Below the pieces are notes generated by a model. That model had not been told where the DNA came from. It ran no database searches and saw only the letters and a program-made list of their open reading frames with translations. A stretch of DNA of 64,000 nt from Alteromonas hispanica (GTDB taxonomy: Bacteria; Pseudomonadota; Gammaproteobacteria; Enterobacterales; Alteromonadaceae), in assembly GCF_010500915.1 (NCBI RefSeq), contig NZ_JAAAWP010000004.1:124001-188000 (forward strand), written 5' to 3'. Shown here in pieces: positions 9,329-18,024 of this stretch. A program made the position numbers and the translations under genes. The number at the start of each line of letters is the position of its first letter. The stretch's first letter is position 1.

Positions 9329-9392
9329 TATCAATTCACAACTTAACTGCCATCGATTTGAAGAAAGCAGCTTAAGTATGAAAGAAACTGCG

Positions 9393-10208
9393 TTATTTTT
9401 GCTTTGTTAACCTTCCTATTATAGACCAATAAGATACTGGCATTAAGCGCTCAATAAACGACAACAGTTTTGCATCATAACCAATGAGTAAACGAGGCTT
9501 GTCACGTTCTATCGCTGTAATGATTGCTTTAGCTGCTTTTTCTGGCGGCATTCTCAGAAATGCATTCATTATCTTGCGCTGTCGCAGTACTTCGGCCTCA
9601 CCCACCTCAGCGGGCGCTCTCGCGTTATTTGCAATTGACGTTGCAATTCCGCCTGGATGAACCACCAGCAAGCTTACATTCGTGTCTTTTAATTCATAGC
9701 GAAGGGCATTACTGAACCCACGAAGCGCGAATTTACTGGCGCAGTAGGCGGCTTGTCCCGGTGGCGAGATAAGCCCAAACAAGCTTGAAATATTCACAAT
9801 TTTTGCTGGGCTTCCATGCCCGCGCATAGTCGGCAATGTATTTCGGATTAGGGAGACGGGTGCATCAAAGTTTATTTTCATTAGCCAATTAAAATCGTTC
9901 TCGCTAACTTGCTCAAAGTCGCCGCCTAGTGCTACACCAGCATTGTTTATTAGCACATCAATAGTATGGTGCTGCATAAGGATCTGCTCAGGTAACAATT
10001 TTACTTTATCCATAACAGACAAGTCGCAGACATGCGATGTGACCTTTTGTCCGTTATCGGGCAACAGCGATATTGTTTCTTCTAACCCCTGTGCGTCGCG
10101 GTCAACTAGTGCTAAATGACAATTCATTGCTGATAATTGAAGGGCTAATGCCCTACCAATACCGCTTGCTGCTCCGGTTAACACGACAACAGTATCGTGA
10201 AGTCTCAT
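9393..10208 (-). CDS. Short-chain dehydrogenase/reductase
   Basis: 271 residues, classical SDR fold. The cofactor motif TGAASGIG (11-18), NNAG (88-91), a serine at 141/142 in NISS and the catalytic YCASK (Tyr155, Lys159) are intact. Asp36 after the second strand hints at NAD preference (family rule). It is the last gene of a three-gene minus-strand operon after an alpha/beta hydrolase and a Baeyer-Villiger-type monooxygenase. The inferred role is alcohol/ketone interconversion in the same route; the substrate is unknown. The ribosome-binding site is weak. Confidence 0.88.
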   Translation of the reverse strand: MRLHDTVVVLTGAASGIGRALALQLSAMNCHLALVDRDAQGLEETISLLPDNGQKVTSHVCDLSVMDKVKLLPEQILMQHHTIDVLINNAGVALGGDFEQVSENDFNWLMKINFDAPVSLIRNTLPTMRGHGSPAKIVNISSLFGLISPPGQAAYCASKFALRGFSNALRYELKDTNVSLLVVHPGGIATSIANNARAPAEVGEAEVLRQRKIMNAFLRMPPEKAAKAIITAIERDKPRLLIGYDAKLLSFIERLMPVSYWSIIGRLTKQK

Positions 10209-10222
10209 GCTATTGGCCCTTA

Positions 10223-10250
10223 TTTAATTTCTCTTGTTTAAGTTCTCTTG
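10223..10250. repeat. 14-bp tandem repeat at hydrolase/SDR boundary
   Basis: Two near-identical 14-bp units (TTTAATTTCTCTTG, TTTAAGTTCTCTTG) followed by a decayed third (TTTAATTGAATGTG). The array covers the stop codon of the hydrolase gene and the spacer before the SDR gene. Confidence 0.75.
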
Positions 10251-11149
10251 TTTAATTGAATGTGCGCTAAGATACTATCGGCTATACGATGGCCTTGTAT
10301 CGTATCTATTTGGTGACGTAAGCCACGCAAGACTTGGTGCTTTGCACCTGCAATAGCCTTCGCTGTTGCAGCACCGCCACTGGGGTGCACCATCCGGTCC
10401 ACATCACCATGAATAACCAATGTGGGAGCAGCCACTTTGTTCAGTAATTGGGTACGATCGCCAGACTTCATAATCGCACCTATTTGTCGAAACATAGCTT
10501 TTGAATCGCTCTTTGAGCCGTTTCGTTGCCAAGCCAGTTTTGCATACTGCTGCCATTGACTTATTGCGCCCTCTGCCGTGCTATCGCCAATGTGTGTCAT
10601 CATGGCGTGGTAATTTTTAATTGCCTCATGTTCGCTTCTGGGGGCCTTTGCTCTCGCCATTCGCCATAACGTTGAGTAAGAAGGCTGGCCTACCCTTCTG
10701 CTGCCGGTTGTCGAAAATATGGAGGTCATTGACTCAACAACGTCTGGGTACATACTTGTGAGTGTCTGTGCAATCATTCCCCCCATCGACATACCTACTA
10801 TATGAGCGCTTTTAACATGTAGCCCGGCTAAAAGTTGCGCAGTATCTTCTGCCATGCGCTCTAGCCCGTATGCTCCTTTTGGCGCTTTCCCACGCAATTG
10901 TTGCAGTACACTAGGATGCGGAGTAGTGCTTCTTACAGAACGACCTGCATCGCGGTTATCAAAGCAAATTACACGAAAATCGCTTGCTACCAGCCGCTCT
11001 ATCAATGCGCTGGGCCAATAAACTAATTGAAGCCCAAGCCCCGCAATAAGCAAAACGGTGCCATTTTTATCTTGCCCGTGTTCGGCATAACAAAACGTAT
11101 CTCCGTTTTGCAGTGTAATAAACTGTTCTTTGTGCTGCGCTAAGCTCAT
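10238..11149 (-). CDS. Alpha/beta hydrolase (esterase-like)
   Basis: 303 residues. The nucleophile elbow GMSMGG (Ser121), the acid in VIHGDVDRMVHP and the histidine in LRGLRHQ near the C-terminus form the alpha/beta-hydrolase triad; the oxyanion-hole region AGLGLQLVYW is also typical. Its place between a Baeyer-Villiger-type monooxygenase and an SDR suggests it hydrolyses the ester or lactone made by the monooxygenase (inference). The start ATG sits inside the first unit of a 14-bp repeat array. Confidence 0.9.
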   Translation of the reverse strand: MSLAQHKEQFITLQNGDTFCYAEHGQDKNGTVLLIAGLGLQLVYWPSALIERLVASDFRVICFDNRDAGRSVRSTTPHPSVLQQLRGKAPKGAYGLERMAEDTAQLLAGLHVKSAHIVGMSMGGMIAQTLTSMYPDVVESMTSIFSTTGSRRVGQPSYSTLWRMARAKAPRSEHEAIKNYHAMMTHIGDSTAEGAISQWQQYAKLAWQRNGSKSDSKAMFRQIGAIMKSGDRTQLLNKVAAPTLVIHGDVDRMVHPSGGAATAKAIAGAKHQVLRGLRHQIDTIQGHRIADSILAHIQLNKRT

Positions 11150-11214
11150 TGTGCTTCTCTCACTGTACTTGTCTCACCGTACTTATCTCACTGTACTTCT
11201 CTCACCGTGCCTTC
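11145..11214. repeat. 14-bp tandem repeat filling the monooxygenase/hydrolase spacer
   Basis: Five degenerate copies of a 14-bp unit (type CTCACTGTACTTCT): 11145, 11159, 11173, 11187 and 11201, the last slightly longer. The first copy contains the complement of the hydrolase start codon, so the array seems to have grown out of the 5' end of that gene. On the minus strand each unit reads AGAAGTACAGTGAG, a ribosome-site-like AGAAG followed by GTG. Confidence 0.85.
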
Positions 11215-12681
11215 TTACTCAACGCTTTTCTCAAACTTTAACGCCGGGTCGTCTACCCTACCTTTACGAAAAATCTTTACATCTTCAGCATAATTCCACG
11301 ACATAGACCAAGGGAAACGGACACCCTGGCGCGGTAGCTTATCTATTGAACGTTGGATATATCCGGCGCCAAAATTAAGCAACGGTTGTGTTTCCATATT
11401 CGGGTCTGCAATAGGTGTGCATTGCAGATAATCGTGCTGTTTCATATGATTCAATAGTCGTGTGAAGTGCTCGCACAATAGCCCTATTTTGAGGGTCCAC
11501 GATGATGATGTATATCCCACGGCGATAGCAAAGTTTGGCACTCCGCTTAGCAACATTCCTTTGTAGGTAACGCATTGAGGAAGCGAAACCACCTTTCCAT
11601 CTATTTTTGGAATTAGGCCACCTAAGGGAAGCAAATTTAGACCCGTTGCAGTGATAATCACATCTGCATCGATATGGTCTCCAGATTCAAGCTGAATACC
11701 TGTGTGGGTGAAACTGTTGATGTTGTCGGTGACAACCGACGCCGCTCCCTCTGATATCGCATTAAAAAGGTCGCCGCCAGGCACTGCACAAAGCCTTTGT
11801 TCCCATGGGTTATAGGGTGGATTAAAATGCTTATCAACAGGATATCCTTCTGGCAGCATTTTTACGTTCAAATTGCGTATAATTTTTCGAGCTCGATTGG
11901 GAAAGCGCTGACAAAACGCGTACACCCAACGCTGCTTTGCTATATTAAAGCGTCGAGCAGCCTTAAAAGCTAAATCATCACCGAATAGAGGCCTCAAAAA
12001 CTTTGCGACAGGATCTTGAGTTGGAACGGGTAAGATATACGAAGGTGTTCTCTGTAACATAGTCACATGAGCAGCGCTTTTCGCCAGCGATGGCACTAAA
12101 GTAACAGCAGTGGCACCGCTGCCGATTACAACCACACGCTTACCTTCATAATCTAGGTCTTCAGGCCAATGCTGAGGATGTATAATGTCTCCCGAAAAAT
12201 TCGCTTGCCCCTTAAATTCAGGTGCATACCCCTTGTCATATCGATAGTAACCTGACGCGTTAAATACCCATCGAGCCGCTACCTGCTCGGTATGTCCAGT
12301 CTCTTCACAACGCAGCGTTACCAGCCAATACTGCTTATTACTGTGCCAATCTAAATCCACAACGCGCGTTAAAAAACGTATGTTTTCTCTGATGCCATTT
12401 TCGTCGGCGGTTTGCTCAACGTAAGCCTTTATTGAGCTACCATCGGCAATTGCCTTTTTCTCTTTCCACGGCTTGAAGTCGTACCCAAAAGTGAACAAGT
12501 CTGAGTCAGAACGAATACCAGGGTACTTAAACAAGTCCCAGGTTCCACCAAGGTCTGCACGAGCTTCTATGATGGAATAAGTCAAATCCGGACACTTATT
12601 TTGCACGTGGTAAGCGCAACCGATACCTGAAATACCGGCTCCGACAATCAATACATCTAAAATTGGCACTGTGTTTTGCAT
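11215..12681 (-). CDS. Flavin monooxygenase, Baeyer-Villiger type
   Basis: 488 residues from MQNTVPILDVLIVGAG. The FAD Rossmann motif GAGISG (14-19), the second nucleotide motif GSGATA and, between them, the fingerprint FSGDIIHPQHWP (about 162-173) fit FxGxxxHxxxWP of Baeyer-Villiger monooxygenases. KYPGIRSDSDLFTFGYDF is also typical. These enzymes insert oxygen next to a ketone using NADPH and O2. First gene of an operon with hydrolase and SDR. I chose the ATG at 12681 for its GAGG site; an ATG eight codons upstream would lie in the operator. Confidence 0.9.
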   Translation of the reverse strand: MQNTVPILDVLIVGAGISGIGCAYHVQNKCPDLTYSIIEARADLGGTWDLFKYPGIRSDSDLFTFGYDFKPWKEKKAIADGSSIKAYVEQTADENGIRENIRFLTRVVDLDWHSNKQYWLVTLRCEETGHTEQVAARWVFNASGYYRYDKGYAPEFKGQANFSGDIIHPQHWPEDLDYEGKRVVVIGSGATAVTLVPSLAKSAAHVTMLQRTPSYILPVPTQDPVAKFLRPLFGDDLAFKAARRFNIAKQRWVYAFCQRFPNRARKIIRNLNVKMLPEGYPVDKHFNPPYNPWEQRLCAVPGGDLFNAISEGAASVVTDNINSFTHTGIQLESGDHIDADVIITATGLNLLPLGGLIPKIDGKVVSLPQCVTYKGMLLSGVPNFAIAVGYTSSSWTLKIGLLCEHFTRLLNHMKQHDYLQCTPIADPNMETQPLLNFGAGYIQRSIDKLPRQGVRFPWSMSWNYAEDVKIFRKGRVDDPALKFEKSVE

Positions 12682-12693
12682 GCTCGCCTCAAG

Positions 12694-12717
12694 AAGTGAT
12701 AACAAACGTTATCACTT
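12694..12717. promoter_or_regulatory. TetR-type operator palindrome
   Basis: A perfect dyad AAGTGATAAC-N4-GTTATCACTT between the monooxygenase gene and the divergent tetR gene, just downstream of a predicted -10 for the monooxygenase promoter and about 30 bases before the regulator's start. This is the layout expected of an operator used by the neighbouring TetR protein on both genes. Confidence 0.8.
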
Positions 12718-12718
12718 T

Positions 12719-12747
12719 AATGTATGTTGTTGTAACAAGGTCGTCAA
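12719..12747 (-). promoter_or_regulatory. Promoter of the monooxygenase operon
   Basis: Minus strand: TTGACG (complement of 12742-12747), a 17-base spacer, and TACATT (complement of 12719-12724). The predicted start of transcription falls inside the palindrome at 12694-12717, so a bound repressor would block initiation. Confidence 0.55.
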
Positions 12748-13427
12748 TGCATAATATGTCAGCTATGAAAAATACATCTATCTCTTGTGAAGCAGCCACA
12801 GAACGCACATATTCTGGCATTTCAATGTCCGAACGCATTGCGCTGCGCCGACAGCGTTTTATCGAAGCGGGGATTTCACTTTTTGGCACTGTCGGTTTTC
12901 AGTCAACCACTATGCGCATGTTGACCGCACAGACCGAGTTAACAAACCGCTACTTTTACGAGTCCTTCACTAACTTAGAAGATTTATTGGTAGCCTGTTA
13001 TGAAAAGCTTATGGATGATTTCCGTCTTCGACTAGAAGAAGAGCTTGAAAGAGCAAGCAAGTACAGCGAGCCATCGCAGCGTATTCGCCCGGGCCTGAAT
13101 TGTTTTTTTACATCTATGGCAGATCCAAAGTTTGCAAGAATAACTCATGCTGAAGTATTAGGGGTGAGTGAGCGCGTAGATAGACTTTATAGTCGTTGCT
13201 CCGCCGACTTTGCCGCATTAATGATGTCTTATTTAACCTCATCTGTGTCCGACAAAAAGCAGCTTTCAGACACTCAAATGCAGTTTATTGGCGCTGCGCT
13301 TACAGGCAGTTTAATCAACAGTGCAATGGTATGGGTAAACAGCCAATACGAAGCCAGCATTGACGATGTTATCGATGCATCACTGGCTATTTTTATTGGC
13401 ACGGTAAACCAACTGCGGTTAGCGTAG
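12747..13427 (+). CDS. TetR-family transcriptional regulator
   Basis: 226 residues from MHNMSAMKNTS. The helix-turn-helix lies at about 36-80 (RQRFIEAGISLFGTVGFQST ... LTNRYFYESFTNLEDLL), with the TetR signature FYESFxNLEDL. The C-terminal ligand domain is not assignable. It is divergent from the monooxygenase operon with a perfect operator between them, so it most likely represses that operon and itself. I chose 12747 because AAGG lies six bases upstream; an open frame to 12663 would run through the operator and the neighbouring gene. Confidence 0.9.
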   Translation: MHNMSAMKNTSISCEAATERTYSGISMSERIALRRQRFIEAGISLFGTVGFQSTTMRMLTAQTELTNRYFYESFTNLEDLLVACYEKLMDDFRLRLEEELERASKYSEPSQRIRPGLNCFFTSMADPKFARITHAEVLGVSERVDRLYSRCSADFAALMMSYLTSSVSDKKQLSDTQMQFIGAALTGSLINSAMVWVNSQYEASIDDVIDASLAIFIGTVNQLRLA

Positions 13428-13637
13428 CTTATTGAGTCGGTTTGTACGCAAGTCTAGAGCGTTGATCTTTCCTTTGAATAACGAAGGCCATGACTATTTG
13501 CGGGAGCGTGCCGATATCACTACCACCATTGTTTAGGCTAGCAGAAAGCTGACGCTTGAGTTCGCAAGAATACTCTTTTATTACACCAGTCCGCACAGAT
13601 AATTCCCCTCTCAGCGAGACTATGCGAATTAATGGTA

Positions 13638-14078
13638 TTACCCATTATCTTTTATCGATTGCATCGATACATAAGTAGATGTAGACGCCAAATGAGGTAA
13701 CTGTGAAATAGACTCTGCTATCACCTTTCTATATTGATTGATGTCAGACGTTCGTATCTTTAGTAGATAATCAAAAGTACCGGCAATGAGATGGCATTGT
13801 TCAACTTCGGGGATTTTACTTACTGCAACATTAAAGTCTGCCAACGCAGACTCTCTGGTATCAGACATTTTAACCTCGGTAAATGCCACCATTTCCCGCT
13901 CCAGCTTTGCATGATCAACAATAGCGCGAAAGCCAAGAATAAAACCGCCGTCAATTAATCTCTTTAAACGATTTTGACATGGCGTTTTCGACAATCCGAT
14001 ACGATTGGCGAGCTCACTAATCGATAACCTACCGTCAAGCATAAGTTCCGCAATGATTTTTTTATCAAAATTGTCCAT
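13638..14078 (-). CDS. Lrp/AsnC-family transcriptional regulator
   Basis: 146 residues. An N-terminal helix-turn-helix (DKKIIAELMLDGRLSISELA ... GLSKTPCQNRLKRL) is followed by a RAM ligand-binding domain (EQCHLIAGTFDYLLKIRTSDI ... HLASTSTYVSM). Such proteins form octamers that wrap DNA and respond to amino acids or related small molecules. It is divergent from a TonB-dependent receptor gene, and the shared 380-base region holds phased direct repeats; control of the receptor is an inference. Confidence 0.93.
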   Translation of the reverse strand: MDNFDKKIIAELMLDGRLSISELANRIGLSKTPCQNRLKRLIDGGFILGFRAIVDHAKLEREMVAFTEVKMSDTRESALADFNVAVSKIPEVEQCHLIAGTFDYLLKIRTSDINQYRKVIAESISQLPHLASTSTYVSMQSIKDNG

Positions 14079-14102
14079 TTGAACTCACATGTTTTATTTC
14101 CC

Positions 14103-14177
14103 AGTTCATTTAACCGTTTAAGTACCATAAATTAAGTTCAAAAAACATACTTTGAGTATTTTTTTAGTTCAAAAAAC
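14103..14177. repeat. Phased AGTTCA direct repeats, possible Lrp-type binding sites
   Basis: AGTTCA occurs at 14103, 14135 and 14166, in the last two as the longer identical AGTTCAAAAAAC. The spacings are 32 and 31 bases, about three helical turns, so the sites lie on one face. An inverted TGAACT lies at 14080, at the regulator's start. Phased repeats fit the wrapped mode of Lrp octamers. Confidence 0.5.
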
Positions 14178-14397
14178 TCACCAAATAAAAGTATGCTCTT
14201 TCTATCACTTCATCGCGTTAGAAAATTGAGCCAGTTCCTTTACTACAGGGGGAAATGCACTCAAACCCCAAATGCCTAATATCAATTCTAATATCACTCT
14301 TTTGGATAGGCATGGCAACGGGCGACGAAGTGATAAAAAAGAAAGGCAATATATGAATTATTGAGCTAGAACTTAATGCATTAACACTCAAAAATAA

Positions 14398-14418
14398 GTG
14401 TAACCGCAAGCGTTACAC
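14398..14418. promoter_or_regulatory. Dyad upstream of the TonB receptor gene
   Basis: Perfect inverted repeat GTGTAAC-N7-GTTACAC, 41 bases before the receptor start. It could be a repressor operator (LacI or GntR type by shape) or a 5'-UTR hairpin; no T-run follows, so it is not a terminator. Confidence 0.45.
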
Positions 14419-14459
14419 ACAATAATAATTACACAAAAACAACAAGGTGAGGAAAACAG

Positions 14460-17015
14460 ATGAGCAAGCAAGCTTTGAACAGAACGATGCTGTCAATGTC
14501 AGTATTAATGGCATTGTCAGCAACCGCAGGCTTCTCAGGCACTGTGCATGCGCAGGAGAAGCAAGTAGAGGAGGAGCTGGTTGAAAAAATTGCAGTACTG
14601 GGCTCTCGAAGAGCACAGTCAAGCTCAACAATGGAAACCGCTAGCCCTATCGACATCGTCGACTCAGACCAACTAATGCGCCAGGGTAGTACAAACGCTA
14701 TAGATGCACTGACTGCAGTCATTCCCTCTCTGAACGCAAGTAGAGAGCCAATTTCAGACGCAGCGAGTATGGTTCGCCCCGTTAACTTACGCTCTCTGGC
14801 CGCTGACCAAACCCTTGTACTCGTTAACGGTAAGCGCCGCCATCGTGGTGCGGTTGTGGGCGAATTTGTCTCCGGTGTTAACCGAGGCGCGCAAGGTGTT
14901 GATGTAACTCCTTTGTTTGGCGCTGCTTTAAAACGAGTCGAAATTCTTCGTGACGGCGCTGCTGCTCAGTATGGTTCTGATGCGATAGCAGGTGTAATTA
15001 ACTATGCACTTGAGGATGATCCTGAGACAAGAATGATTACCGCACAGTATGGTCAGTCATATTATAACGACGGAGAAACATTTGAGGTTTCTGGTTCTTA
15101 TGGCTTTCATCTAGGAGACAAGGGTTTCGCCGTCGCTTCATTCCAAGCGAAAGATTCGGGTGCAACCAGTCGAGGGATTCAAGACGGTGAAGGAACTAAC
15201 AGCGGCGCAACTGCGCTTGATGCTGCCGGCTTCCCAGTGGCCGACCCTGTTGTTATCTGGGGCGCTCCAGAAGTGACAGATGACTACAAATTCTTCCTGA
15301 ATTCAGGTTACGACATCAATGACAATGCGCAAGTCTACTCATTTGCTAACTATGCAACACGCGATGTAGACGGCAGCTTTTTCTATCGCAATCCTACGTC
15401 TCGTCAAGGCGTTTTCGCCAGTGGCTCTAATGTACTATTTGCAGACTCGACTGGCGAAGGATGCCCGGTAGGACCACTACCAACAACAAGCTTTACTGAT
15501 GCCCAGAATTTCGTCAACGGTGCCGGTGACAACTGTTTTGCTTTCTTCTCACAGTTTCCCGGTGGTTTTACCCCTAGGTTCGGCGGCAGTGTTGAAGATT
15601 TTAGTATAGCACTCGGTGTAAAAGGTGAACTTGATAACGGCTTAGTCTACGATTTTAGTGTTGTTAATGGTGAAAACAACTTGTCGTATGAGATTTATAA
15701 TACGGTCAATGCGTCATTAGGTGCTGCGTCGCCAAACGAGTTCTACCTTGGCGCTCAAATCGAAAACGAAACCGTAGTCAACGCAGACTTTTCACAAGCT
15801 GTCGAAGTGGATGCATTTTCATCAGATTTAAACATAGCGTTTGGTCTTCAATATCACGACGAATCATTTGAGATTACGCCGGGAGACGAAGCTTCTTATA
15901 CGGCAGGCGAGTTTGTATCGCAAGGTTTTTCCGTTGGCTCAAATGGTTTCCAGGGTTTCAATCCAGACATTTCTGGTAAATTTTCGCGTAACAGTACGAG
16001 TGCTTACGTCGACTTCGAGGCTGACGTCACCGATAGCCTATTATTGGGTTTAGCTGTTCGCTATGAGGACTATAGCGATTTCGGCACTACCACAAATGGT
16101 AAGGTGTCAGCGCGTTACTTCCTCACAGACGATGTCGTTTTACGTGGCGCTGTCAGTACTGGTTTCCGCGCACCTAGCGTAGGACAATCAAATCTGCAAA
16201 GAGCTGCGACCAATTTCAACAATGGCCAGCTTGAAGAACTGTTAGTTGTATCGACAACAAGTCCTTTTGCAACCTTGTTTGGTGGTGGTCAACTCGGCCC
16301 GGAAGATGCCAACAACCTCAGTTTAGGTTTTACCACTCGCTTGGGTGACCTATCGCTTACTGTTGACTATTTCAATATTGAAATTGAAAACCGTATTGCT
16401 CAAGTTACCCGCGAGTTGACGACGGAACAGCGCGATCTACTCGTCGCTGGAGGCGTCGCTGAGGCCGCCACTGTAAGTCAGGTATCATTTTTTGTGAACG
16501 ACTTTGATACTGAAACATCAGGCGTGGACGTTGTTGCTGACTATCCATTAGATTGGGATAATGCGATGACCAAACTCACGCTAGCGGTTAACTATACCGA
16601 TACCAAAGTGACCAACAGAGGTGAAACAGTTACCGACGCGCGAGCCCGTGAAGTAGAAGATGCACTTCCTGATTTTCGTACAACGTTTACTATTGACCAT
16701 ACTTTTGAACCATTTAACGCATTAATACGCGTAAACTACTATGGCGAAGTATTTGAAAACCTGTTTAACGATGAGAGTTTGCCGATTGTGACGCCAGGTC
16801 TATTTTTGGTGGATGCAGAAGTGTCTTATGATATCGATGAAAATATGTCGGTTGCCATTGGTGCGAAAAACTTATTCGATGAATTTCCTGATGAGTGGGA
16901 AACCGAAGGTTTCACTGGCCGAGATGGCGGTTTCTTAGGTGCAATTTATCCTCTTAACCATCCAGCAGGATTAGGTGGCGGAAGTTACTATATGAGATTT
17001 ACAGCGAACTTCTAG
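14460..17015 (+). CDS. TonB-dependent outer-membrane receptor
   Basis: 851 residues. A signal peptide is probably cleaved after VHA (about residue 31). The plug domain follows (IDIVDSDQLMRQGSTNAIDAL ... DQTLVLVNGKRRHRG, ILRDGAAAQYGSDAIAGVINY), then a 22-strand type barrel ending GGGSYYMRFTANF with the terminal aromatic residue. Such receptors import siderophores, cobalamin or oligomers using TonB energy; the substrate cannot be read from sequence. Good ribosome-binding site AGGTGAGGA. Monocistronic, with its own terminator and a divergent Lrp-type regulator. Confidence 0.93.
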   Translation: MSKQALNRTMLSMSVLMALSATAGFSGTVHAQEKQVEEELVEKIAVLGSRRAQSSSTMETASPIDIVDSDQLMRQGSTNAIDALTAVIPSLNASREPISDAASMVRPVNLRSLAADQTLVLVNGKRRHRGAVVGEFVSGVNRGAQGVDVTPLFGAALKRVEILRDGAAAQYGSDAIAGVINYALEDDPETRMITAQYGQSYYNDGETFEVSGSYGFHLGDKGFAVASFQAKDSGATSRGIQDGEGTNSGATALDAAGFPVADPVVIWGAPEVTDDYKFFLNSGYDINDNAQVYSFANYATRDVDGSFFYRNPTSRQGVFASGSNVLFADSTGEGCPVGPLPTTSFTDAQNFVNGAGDNCFAFFSQFPGGFTPRFGGSVEDFSIALGVKGELDNGLVYDFSVVNGENNLSYEIYNTVNASLGAASPNEFYLGAQIENETVVNADFSQAVEVDAFSSDLNIAFGLQYHDESFEITPGDEASYTAGEFVSQGFSVGSNGFQGFNPDISGKFSRNSTSAYVDFEADVTDSLLLGLAVRYEDYSDFGTTTNGKVSARYFLTDDVVLRGAVSTGFRAPSVGQSNLQRAATNFNNGQLEELLVVSTTSPFATLFGGGQLGPEDANNLSLGFTTRLGDLSLTVDYFNIEIENRIAQVTRELTTEQRDLLVAGGVAEAATVSQVSFFVNDFDTETSGVDVVADYPLDWDNAMTKLTLAVNYTDTKVTNRGETVTDARAREVEDALPDFRTTFTIDHTFEPFNALIRVNYYGEVFENLFNDESLPIVTPGLFLVDAEVSYDIDENMSVAIGAKNLFDEFPDEWETEGFTGRDGGFLGAIYPLNHPAGLGGGSYYMRFTANF

Positions 17016-17033
17016 AGCCCCGGTTATAGCAAA

Positions 17034-17073
17034 TAGCCTTCTGTTTATCTCATAAGCAGAAGGCTAGTTTTTT
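17034..17073 (+). terminator. Rho-independent terminator of the TonB receptor gene
   Basis: 10-bp perfect stem TAGCCTTCTG / CAGAAGGCTA with a 13-base loop, followed by GTTTTTT. Confidence 0.88.
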
Positions 17074-17122
17074 GTGTTCAATCGTGTTTGGTAAATCGCG
17101 TGCTTTAAAAATAGAGCCTTCG

Positions 17123-17950
17123 CTAAATCGTTGGGTCAAAAGCGGTATGCTTGCTGCTGCTATTGGCATTGCTTTCATTTAACTCAAAACCAGTATCAAC
17201 AAAATCTTCCGCGCTAATGTTATGAAGATTTTCTGTGCACACATCGCCACCTAGAGATTGGATAACCTTACACATCTCTTCTACTTTTAAGTCCATCTGA
17301 TGCATATGCTCGAGCATAATACCCATAGCATTTGCAACAGGATCAGGATTGTCCTGCGCTACAGCATAGGCATCGAAACCATATTTTTGTGCAATTTTAT
17401 CTCGCTGAGGATTCATTGAGGCATTGGCATCTTTTTGCTTGGAAACAATTATCCGCCCTGGAATACCCACCGCGGTAGCGCCATCGGGAATATCTTTTAC
17501 TACCACAGAGTTAGAACCCACTTTGCCATTTTCGCCAATAGTTATGGGCCCAAGAACCTTAGCACCAGCCCCTACTACCGCACCGTTTTTCAGAGTTGGG
17601 TGGCGCTTCCCGGCCTTCCAGCTTGTGCCCCCAAGCGTAACTCCGTGATAAAGCGTAACATCGTCACCAATTTCTGCTGTTTCACCAATAACCACACCCA
17701 TGCCATGGTCGATAAAAACGCGACGACCGAGCGTGGCGCCCGGATGTATTTCAATACCCGTAAGCCAACGACTAAATGTAGACAGCGAGCGAGCTAGCCA
17801 TTTCCACTTTGCATTCCATAGTTTATGACTAATTCTATGCAGCCACACTGCATGTAAACCGGGGTAATTAGTTAATACCTCGAACGTATTGCGAGCTGCG
17901 GGGTCGCGATGAAATACGCCTTGAATGTCATCTTTTATTCGGCTGAACAT
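17123..17950 (-). CDS. cysE: Serine O-acetyltransferase CysE
   Basis: 275 residues. It makes O-acetylserine from serine and acetyl-CoA, the committed step of cysteine synthesis. The N-terminal helical domain ([27 protein letters not shown]) is followed by the left-handed beta-helix with [18 protein letters not shown] and [18 protein letters not shown], including the catalytic His region. The C-terminal tail is somewhat long, ending in a Ser/Asn-rich stretch. It follows trmJ; in related genomes iscR comes next, while here 8 kb of accessory genes intervene. Confidence 0.95.
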   Translation of the reverse strand: MFSRIKDDIQGVFHRDPAARNTFEVLTNYPGLHAVWLHRISHKLWNAKWKWLARSLSTFSRWLTGIEIHPGATLGRRVFIDHGMGVVIGETAEIGDDVTLYHGVTLGGTSWKAGKRHPTLKNGAVVGAGAKVLGPITIGENGKVGSNSVVVKDIPDGATAVGIPGRIIVSKQKDANASMNPQRDKIAQKYGFDAYAVAQDNPDPVANAMGIMLEHMHQMDLKVEEMCKVIQSLGGDVCTENLHNISAEDFVDTGFELNESNANSSSKHTAFDPTI

Positions 17951-17960
17951 GCTTTACTCT

Positions 17961-18024
17961 TTGCTTTTCTGACTGATTGCTATTCTGACCAATTGCTTTT
18001 CTGGCTAATTATCATCCTGACTGA
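17961..18024. repeat. 16-bp tandem repeat at the trmJ/cysE boundary
   Basis: Four degenerate 16-bp units beginning TTGCTTTTCTGACTGA at 17961, 17977, 17993 and 18009. The array covers the trmJ stop codon and its last codons and fills most of the spacer before cysE. Confidence 0.78.

Larger units (their letters stand above)
14079..14459. other. Divergent regulatory region, lrp-like / TonB receptor
   Basis: A 381-base A/T-rich gap with at least two layers of structure, listed separately: phased AGTTCA repeats (14103-14177) and a GTGTAAC dyad (14398-14418). The middle part (about 14180-14390) shows no convincing coding frame. Confidence 0.6.

Noticed and set aside
12663-12746. N-terminal extension of the TetR gene
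   Set aside because: It would overlap the monooxygenase start and the operator; AAGG before the ATG at 12747 and the family length favour the shorter protein.
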